A program made the translations under genes and the position numbers. This document shows positions 33,417 to 37,951 of a stretch of DNA of 37,951 bases, piece after piece (position 1 is the first letter of the stretch; each line of letters opens with the position of its first letter). The DNA is from DUPQ01 sp041678685 (lineage in GTDB: Bacteria > Bacillota > Clostridia > DUPQ01), in the NCBI GenBank assembly GCA_041678685.1, contig JBAYNV010000005.1, positions 1 through 37,951 of the forward strand, written 5' to 3'. The notes under the pieces are model-generated. The model saw only the letters and a program-made list of their open reading frames with translations. It was not told the origin of the DNA and did no database searches.

Positions 33417-34118
33417 CTATTCTGCCGGTTCCTCATAATCATCATAGTTAGTGAATATGATATAATCGGGAATACCCGGGAAACTTTCTTCGGGCATATA
33501 ATCATCATCTATTTCTATTATATCCATCCTTACGCTTTCCACACCGTCCACATAGCTTGACAGGCATAAAGGATATGAATATCTCGTTGACATATATATT
33601 TCAAAAACAAGTACAGATCCCTCATACTTATATGAGCTGCGGATAAATATCACTTTTTCACCGTTATACTCCGTTATATATGCTTCCAGCACATCGCCTA
33701 TACCTTCCAGGCTTTGCAGCTGATAATCTATACCGTTTCCAATCTCCTCATCGGTCAAAGACAGTTCCATACCGTATGTGCGTTCTTCTTCAGTAAGGTT
33801 ATCACCGGTAAAGTACTGGTATGCGGTGTTTGCATTGTAATCGTATACGGAAACAACACTTATCCCTTCTGACAAAAGTGATTCCGTTTTAAGGATATTG
33901 CTATGTTTGATCATCAGCATTGTTGTGGCTTCGCCATCGACAACGATATTCATATCAACATAAAAGCTGTCAGGTATGGCCTGAACGATCGAATCCACAA
34001 GCTCCTGGCCTGTAAGATTTTTATCATAAATGAGAAACTCTCTGTCATTGTCACTGCATGCAGTCAGAAGGTAAGCTGTAAATGTAAGGATCAGTACGAC
34101 AGATATGATTTTCTTCAA
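33417..34118 (-). CDS. Secreted lipoprotein, unknown function
   Basis: A 233-residue protein with a type II signal peptide: KK, a hydrophobic stretch and the lipobox LTAC with Cys21 for lipidation. The mature part is acidic and ends in an unusual DYIIFTNYDDYEEPAE tail. It has alternating strands such as VDMNIVVDGEATTMLMIKH and EKVIFIRSSYKYEG, which suggest a beta-rich LolA/LppX-like fold, but this is only an impression. The start is TTG at 34118, sharing TTGA with the upstream stop, and GAGGG lies about 9 bases ahead. It is the last gene of the punA operon; no terminator is visible before the alaS promoter. Function unknown. Confidence 0.8.
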   Translation of the reverse strand: MKKIISVVLILTFTAYLLTACSDNDREFLIYDKNLTGQELVDSIVQAIPDSFYVDMNIVVDGEATTMLMIKHSNILKTESLLSEGISVVSVYDYNANTAYQYFTGDNLTEEERTYGMELSLTDEEIGNGIDYQLQSLEGIGDVLEAYITEYNGEKVIFIRSSYKYEGSVLVFEIYMSTRYSYPLCLSSYVDGVESVRMDIIEIDDDYMPEESFPGIPDYIIFTNYDDYEEPAE

Positions 34119-35794
34119 TTAACGGCGCCCTCATTTTCCTGGGTAACACCGGCAAGTATATCAATATGCTTGGGAAGGTACAGAAATGCTTTGGCGGTAT
34201 CATAAACGAATGTTTCATATGCACCTTCGTTGACTTTCATTAATTCAGCCCATTCCATTAAAGCCTCATATACCGATTTTGCTGCTTCTTCAAGTTTCGC
34301 CCTGTATGCAGCAAACTTCTTCTTATTATATTTTTTGTGGGATATAAGGTCCAGGAGCTTCTTTGTGAAAATGAAAGATCCGATCGAACAGTATGTTGCT
34401 TTTGCTTCAGCCGCATAAGATTTATTTGATAAGCCTTCAGCGATCTTCATTGCCTTATATGCATCGCTTATCATCTGATTGACCCTTGGAAATGCCTTCA
34501 GATCTTTCAGATTTATTTCATCTTCAGTGATGCATTGTATGAAGCCGCTTCTTTGAAGTGACCATGATGCGAATGATATATAATACAGGAAGTTCTCAAA
34601 CTTATCAAAGTCAAGGTCTTCCCTGTATGAATATGCTCTAATAAAATCTACTGTATTTCTTCCCCTGGAATTCCAAAGCCATTCCGCAAGCGCTGTTATA
34701 TTAAATCTATTGAAAGAACATGCAAACGGCGAGAATCCCATGACCTTATTTACCTTTACTCTGGCAAATTCTGAGCATCTGTACTGTAGGAATTCCGGAG
34801 CAGACCATGGGAAAAAAGCCTTTTCGTCAAATGCTACAAGAGGATATATGCCAAATGCTCCTACATCCTTAGAGTAATCTGCCATGGAAGGTGCAACTAT
34901 ATCTTTTACATTTGTGTCATATGTCTTGTTCTTATCGCAGTATGAGACCAAAAACCCCTCAGGTACAGTTAGTTTATTCAATTTCTCAAATACCTTTTCT
35001 CCCTTGAAGTTAGTTACTATACCCATTTTCAGATCCGGATCCGTTTTTTTCAGATCCCTGAATATCTCTATCAGTTTTCCAGTTTCCTCAAACAGTTCAT
35101 TTTCATCAGCATCATCATTTATCCAGAACAGTATGTTATTCTTATTTTCCTGCCTGATCATTTTTCTTATGGCATCTTCCGAATCGCTCCATGAGAAAAG
35201 TGCAGTGAATACTGTTATTCCGTACTTGTTGCATTCGACATATATGTCATTTTTCTTTTCCCTGCTTTTTGTATTATATACATCATCTAAAGCATTGTAT
35301 TTCAGCAAGGAAGTATTCTTAACATTTTTAAGATAATCGCCAAGGAACAATCCCCTATAAGCTACTGTCGGCCAGTCTACAACATCGATAAAAGGTATAT
35401 CGACTTCTTTATCATTGAGTTCTTCAATAGTTTGATAAAGCGTCGATGCAGCATAATATAACCCCATATCCGTATATGCCATAAGATCCAGTCCTGCATA
35501 CACTCCGCTGTCGAGCACCGGTTTGATGATATATGCCTGATCAGCAGTTTTACATTTATCCAGTCTTCTGTCAGTATCTGCATGTTCATCGATCTTTCTG
35601 AATGTTATTACAAAATCCGGTTTAATATGTCCAAGTGTGCAGAACGAATCTAACATGTCATATGCGATCTTGATCATTTCCGTTTCCGGGACCTTTAGAT
35701 CAACTTTTATCCTGTTTTTATAGAAGGAATAGCCTCCTTTTGCATTGATATGCTTTGGACATGGTATTATTCTGTCTACAACACTGTATTTCAT
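34115..35794 (-). CDS. GH84/GH20-like glycoside hydrolase-like protein
   Basis: A 559-residue cytoplasmic protein. Residues 1-140 resemble the non-catalytic N-domain of GH20/GH84 enzymes (IIPCPKHINAKGGYSF, then MGLYYAASTLYQTIEEL and VDIPFIDVVDWPTVAYRGLF). The following barrel has ILFWINDDADENELFE, with an Asp pair (D227/D228) placed like the catalytic DD of GH84 O-GlcNAcase-type enzymes, and SPFACSFNRFNITALAEWLWN later, like the ALAxYxWN region of that family. The GH20 HxGGDE motif is absent. A C-terminal helical part of about 130 residues follows. It may cleave an N-acetylhexosamine substrate, or be a degenerate relative. Start ATG 35794 with GGGAG; it follows ahcY by 3 bases. Confidence 0.7.
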   Translation of the reverse strand: MKYSVVDRIIPCPKHINAKGGYSFYKNRIKVDLKVPETEMIKIAYDMLDSFCTLGHIKPDFVITFRKIDEHADTDRRLDKCKTADQAYIIKPVLDSGVYAGLDLMAYTDMGLYYAASTLYQTIEELNDKEVDIPFIDVVDWPTVAYRGLFLGDYLKNVKNTSLLKYNALDDVYNTKSREKKNDIYVECNKYGITVFTALFSWSDSEDAIRKMIRQENKNNILFWINDDADENELFEETGKLIEIFRDLKKTDPDLKMGIVTNFKGEKVFEKLNKLTVPEGFLVSYCDKNKTYDTNVKDIVAPSMADYSKDVGAFGIYPLVAFDEKAFFPWSAPEFLQYRCSEFARVKVNKVMGFSPFACSFNRFNITALAEWLWNSRGRNTVDFIRAYSYREDLDFDKFENFLYYISFASWSLQRSGFIQCITEDEINLKDLKAFPRVNQMISDAYKAMKIAEGLSNKSYAAEAKATYCSIGSFIFTKKLLDLISHKKYNKKKFAAYRAKLEEAAKSVYEALMEWAELMKVNEGAYETFVYDTAKAFLYLPKHIDILAGVTQENEGAVN

Positions 35795-35797
35795 GAT

Positions 35798-37042
35798 CTA
35801 CTCCCAACTCTCCATGTATTTTTTCTGATCGGCAGTAAGTATATCGATATTGACGCCTAATGAATCGAGTTTCGTCATGGCAACCAGGTCATCGATCTGC
35901 TTTGGTACGTTATATAACCTGTTTTCCAGTTTCTTATAGTTTTCTAGAACATGAAGCGCGGTAAGGAGCTGTAAAGAGAAACTCATATCCATTATCTCAA
36001 CTGCATGACCGTCAGCACATGCCAGATTTACAAGCCTGCCTTCGCCAAGAACATTAAGTACATTTCCATTTGACAGATAATATCCTGTGATATTATTCCT
36101 TCTTTCCTTTATTTTGACCGCGATCTTCTTTAACTGTGACATCATAATCTCGCAGTCAAAATGCCCTGCATTGCACAATACCGCATTATTCTTCATAAGC
36201 ATGAAGTGTTCTTCGGTTATAACATTGATGTCGCCTGTGACAGTTATAAATATGTCCCCCGTTTTTGCCGCTTCCGCCATAGGCATTACAGCAAATCCGT
36301 CCATAACGGCTTCCAGTGCTTTTACAGCATCGACCTCTGTAACTATGATGTTTGCACCCATGCCTTTAGCTTTCTGCGCTATACCTTTTCCGCACCAGCC
36401 ATATCCTGCTATAACGATTTTTTTACCGAATATAGCCAGATTCGTAGTACGCATTATGCCGTCCAGTGCTGACTGCCCTGTTCCATAGCGGTTATCAAAA
36501 AGGTGTTTGCATGCCGCATCGTTTATAGCAAACATAGGATATTTCAATATGCCCTGCTTATCCATTGCTCTGAATCTTACAACACCTGTCGTAGTCTCCT
36601 CGCATCCACCATATACATCCGAAGCTAAGTCAGGACGTTCCCTGTGAAGCACATTCGCTAAGTCTGCACCGTCATCGATGATTATATTTGGTTTATGTGA
36701 TAAAGCCTGTATAAGATGCTTTCTATATGTTTCCGCATTGATATCTCTGTATGCGAATACGCTTATACCCATATCCACAAGCCCTGCTACAACATCATCC
36801 TGCGTCGAAAGCGGATTGCTCCCGCAAACCCTTATCTGGGCACCGAGGTTCTGCATTATCACTGCAAGATATGCTGTTTTTGCTTCAAGATGGAGCGAAA
36901 GAGATACTTTCACACCTTTTAATGGTTTTGCATCGATGTATTTTTTTTCTATACTTGAAAGAACGGGCATAAAATCCTTTACCCATTCGATTTTCTCACG
37001 TCCCTTGTCTTTTAATGACAGATCCTTTATATCATATTCCAT
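35798..37042 (-). CDS. ahcY: S-adenosylhomocysteine hydrolase
   Basis: Splits S-adenosylhomocysteine into adenosine and homocysteine in the activated methyl cycle. Family features on this 414-residue protein: SLHLEAKTAYLAV, the DDGADL block, EETTTGV (E149), CKHLFDNRYGTGQSALDGIMR with K179 and D183, and the NAD Rossmann loop GYGWCGKG (213-220), then CNAGHFDCEI. The C-terminus lacks the long tail of eukaryotic enzymes, matching the short archaeal/Thermotoga type. Start: TTG at 37048 is only 2 bases from AAGGAG, while ATG at 37042 has an 8-base spacer and is chosen. It starts 2 bases after the punA stop codon. Confidence 0.95.
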   Translation of the reverse strand: MEYDIKDLSLKDKGREKIEWVKDFMPVLSSIEKKYIDAKPLKGVKVSLSLHLEAKTAYLAVIMQNLGAQIRVCGSNPLSTQDDVVAGLVDMGISVFAYRDINAETYRKHLIQALSHKPNIIIDDGADLANVLHRERPDLASDVYGGCEETTTGVVRFRAMDKQGILKYPMFAINDAACKHLFDNRYGTGQSALDGIMRTTNLAIFGKKIVIAGYGWCGKGIAQKAKGMGANIIVTEVDAVKALEAVMDGFAVMPMAEAAKTGDIFITVTGDINVITEEHFMLMKNNAVLCNAGHFDCEIMMSQLKKIAVKIKERRNNITGYYLSNGNVLNVLGEGRLVNLACADGHAVEIMDMSFSLQLLTALHVLENYKKLENRLYNVPKQIDDLVAMTKLDSLGVNIDILTADQKKYMESWE

Positions 37043-37044
37043 TA

Positions 37045-37866
37045 TCAAATCTCCTTAACTATCTCTTTGACATAATCTTTGAAAAAGCCTTTTATTCTGT
37101 TCGCGGTCTCCATCACTTCTGCATGATTCAGTTTCTTATCCAGGATACCTGCAGCCATATTGGTTATAACGGATATTCCCAGCACCTTCAGACCACAGTG
37201 TGCACACGCAACTACTTCAGGGACTGTTGACATTCCTGCTGCATCAGCTCCAAGTATACGAGCCGCTTTGATTTCTGCAGGTGTTTCATAATTAGGTCCC
37301 TTGAAGAACATATATACACCTTCCTTGACGTCAAAATCAATATTACCGGCAGCTTCTCTGGCTATCCTAAGGTACTTTTTGTCATATGCTTCTGTCATGT
37401 CAAAAAACCTTTCGCCAAGTTCAGGAATATTAGGTCCTCTTAATGCTGAAGGCGCAAGAAAACCGATATGGTCAGTAATGAGCATAATGGTCCCTTCCTT
37501 GAATGCAGTATTTATGCCTCCGGCTGCATTTGTTATGATGACACCTTCAACGCCTAACAGCTTGAATACTCTTATACCGATCGTTATCTGTTCAGGTTCA
37601 TAGCCTTCATAATAATGGAATCTGCCCGACATGCATACAACATATTTCCCGCCAAGATTTCCGAAAATGAGTTTTCCCGCATGACCGGGTATGGTAGACA
37701 CAGGGAAAAAAGGAATATCCTTATAGTCTATTTCTATTCTATTTTCAATTTCTGTTGCAAGAATGCCAAGTCCGGAACCCAAAACGATACCGATCACAGG
37801 CTGTTTTTTTATTTTTTTCTTGATATACTCCACAGACTCATGTAAGTTTTCAAAATGCGTACCCAT
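37045..37866 (-). CDS. punA: Purine nucleoside phosphorylase (trimeric, 6-oxopurine type)
   Basis: Phosphorolyses inosine or guanosine to base and ribose 1-phosphate. The 273-residue protein has GIVLGSGLG (phosphate site S31), GRFHYYEGY (H84), TNAAGGIN, FKGPNYETPAEI (E194) and ITNMAAG with N236, the Asn that gives trimeric PNPs 6-oxopurine specificity. Start: the frame opens at 37878, but that ATG is immediately followed by GGAGG, which lies 5 bases before the ATG at 37866 and serves it. It is first in the operon with ahcY. Being 6-oxopurine-specific, it should not take the adenosine made by AhcY directly. Confidence 0.94.
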   Translation of the reverse strand: MGTHFENLHESVEYIKKKIKKQPVIGIVLGSGLGILATEIENRIEIDYKDIPFFPVSTIPGHAGKLIFGNLGGKYVVCMSGRFHYYEGYEPEQITIGIRVFKLLGVEGVIITNAAGGINTAFKEGTIMLITDHIGFLAPSALRGPNIPELGERFFDMTEAYDKKYLRIAREAAGNIDFDVKEGVYMFFKGPNYETPAEIKAARILGADAAGMSTVPEVVACAHCGLKVLGISVITNMAAGILDKKLNHAEVMETANRIKGFFKDYVKEIVKEI

Positions 37867-37896
37867 ATTATCCTCCATGATAAAACTAACGCACTA

Positions 37897-37905
37897 ATTA
37901 TATCA
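37897..37905 (-). promoter_or_regulatory. Extended -10 promoter of the punA operon
   Basis: Minus strand TGATATAAT (TG one base ahead of a perfect TATAAT at 37897-37902). No good -35 lies 17 bases upstream, as is common for extended -10 promoters. The start would be near 37890. Confidence 0.6.
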
Positions 37906-37951
37906 TAAAGGCTTTTATTATTCTATATCAATGTTCTACTGTAACAATGAA

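Noticed and set aside
34115..35794. A standard GH20 beta-hexosaminidase
   Set aside because: The N-terminal domain fits, but the HxGGDE catalytic motif is absent; the Asp pair points to a GH84-like site instead.
1..37951. CRISPR arrays, transposons, prophage genes, tRNA or rRNA genes
   Set aside because: Looked for on both strands; no regularly spaced direct repeats, transposase motifs, phage proteins or RNA gene signatures were seen.

Overview
The window is about 38 kb of an AT-rich chromosome, almost certainly from a low-GC Firmicute of the Clostridia type. The evidence is the GlgC/GlgD pair, a T-box leader in front of alaS, strong AGGAGG ribosome sites, TTGACA/TATAAT promoters, a CAAAC-N4-GTTCA LexA-like box at uvrB, and a solo rpsU gene. 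Nearly everything lies on the minus strand. Only three genes are on plus: a HAD phosphatase, a DUF1189-like membrane protein and rpsU. I see no transposase, phage gene, CRISPR array, tRNA or rRNA; it reads as core and metabolic chromosome.

Region 1 (1-12.8 kb): gdhA (NADP-type glutamate dehydrogenase) and an orphan OadG-like small membrane protein each have their own promoter. Upstream lies a compact glycogen operon, in transcription order glgB-glgC-glgD-glgA-ketose 3-epimerase-glgP-GH13 amylase, with overlaps or gaps of a few bases. It encodes ADP-glucose synthesis, chain elongation, branching, phosphorolysis and hydrolysis of oligosaccharides, with a D-allulose/D-tagatose 3-epimerase homologue inserted.

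Region 2 (12.9-20.5 kb): a tightly coupled operon of poorly characterised proteins starts at a promoter near 20.47 kb. In order it encodes a J-like/TM/extracytoplasmic protein, a TIM-barrel glycosidase-like protein, a double class II aldolase whose second domain has lost its active site, a second J-like/TM paralogue, a UroD-like protein, two TIM-barrel sugar isomerase/epimerase-like proteins, and a small membrane protein. This is the best candidate for an undescribed system; I read it as a carbohydrate or carbonyl-sugar processing module.

Region 3 (20.5-28.9 kb): a HAD phosphatase (plus) converges on a minus-strand run of uvrB, two Gfo/Idh/MocA oxidoreductases and a GH38 alpha-mannosidase. 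uvrB has a LexA-like box over its -35 and may be leaderless.

Region 4 (28.9-38 kb): a DUF1189-like membrane protein and rpsU (plus); alaS-hinT under an alanine T-box (minus); and an operon punA-ahcY-GH84/GH20-like protein-lipoprotein (minus), which joins S-adenosylhomocysteine salvage to an unusual glycosidase-like protein.

All assignments are from reading motifs and family resemblance by eye; no database search was run.
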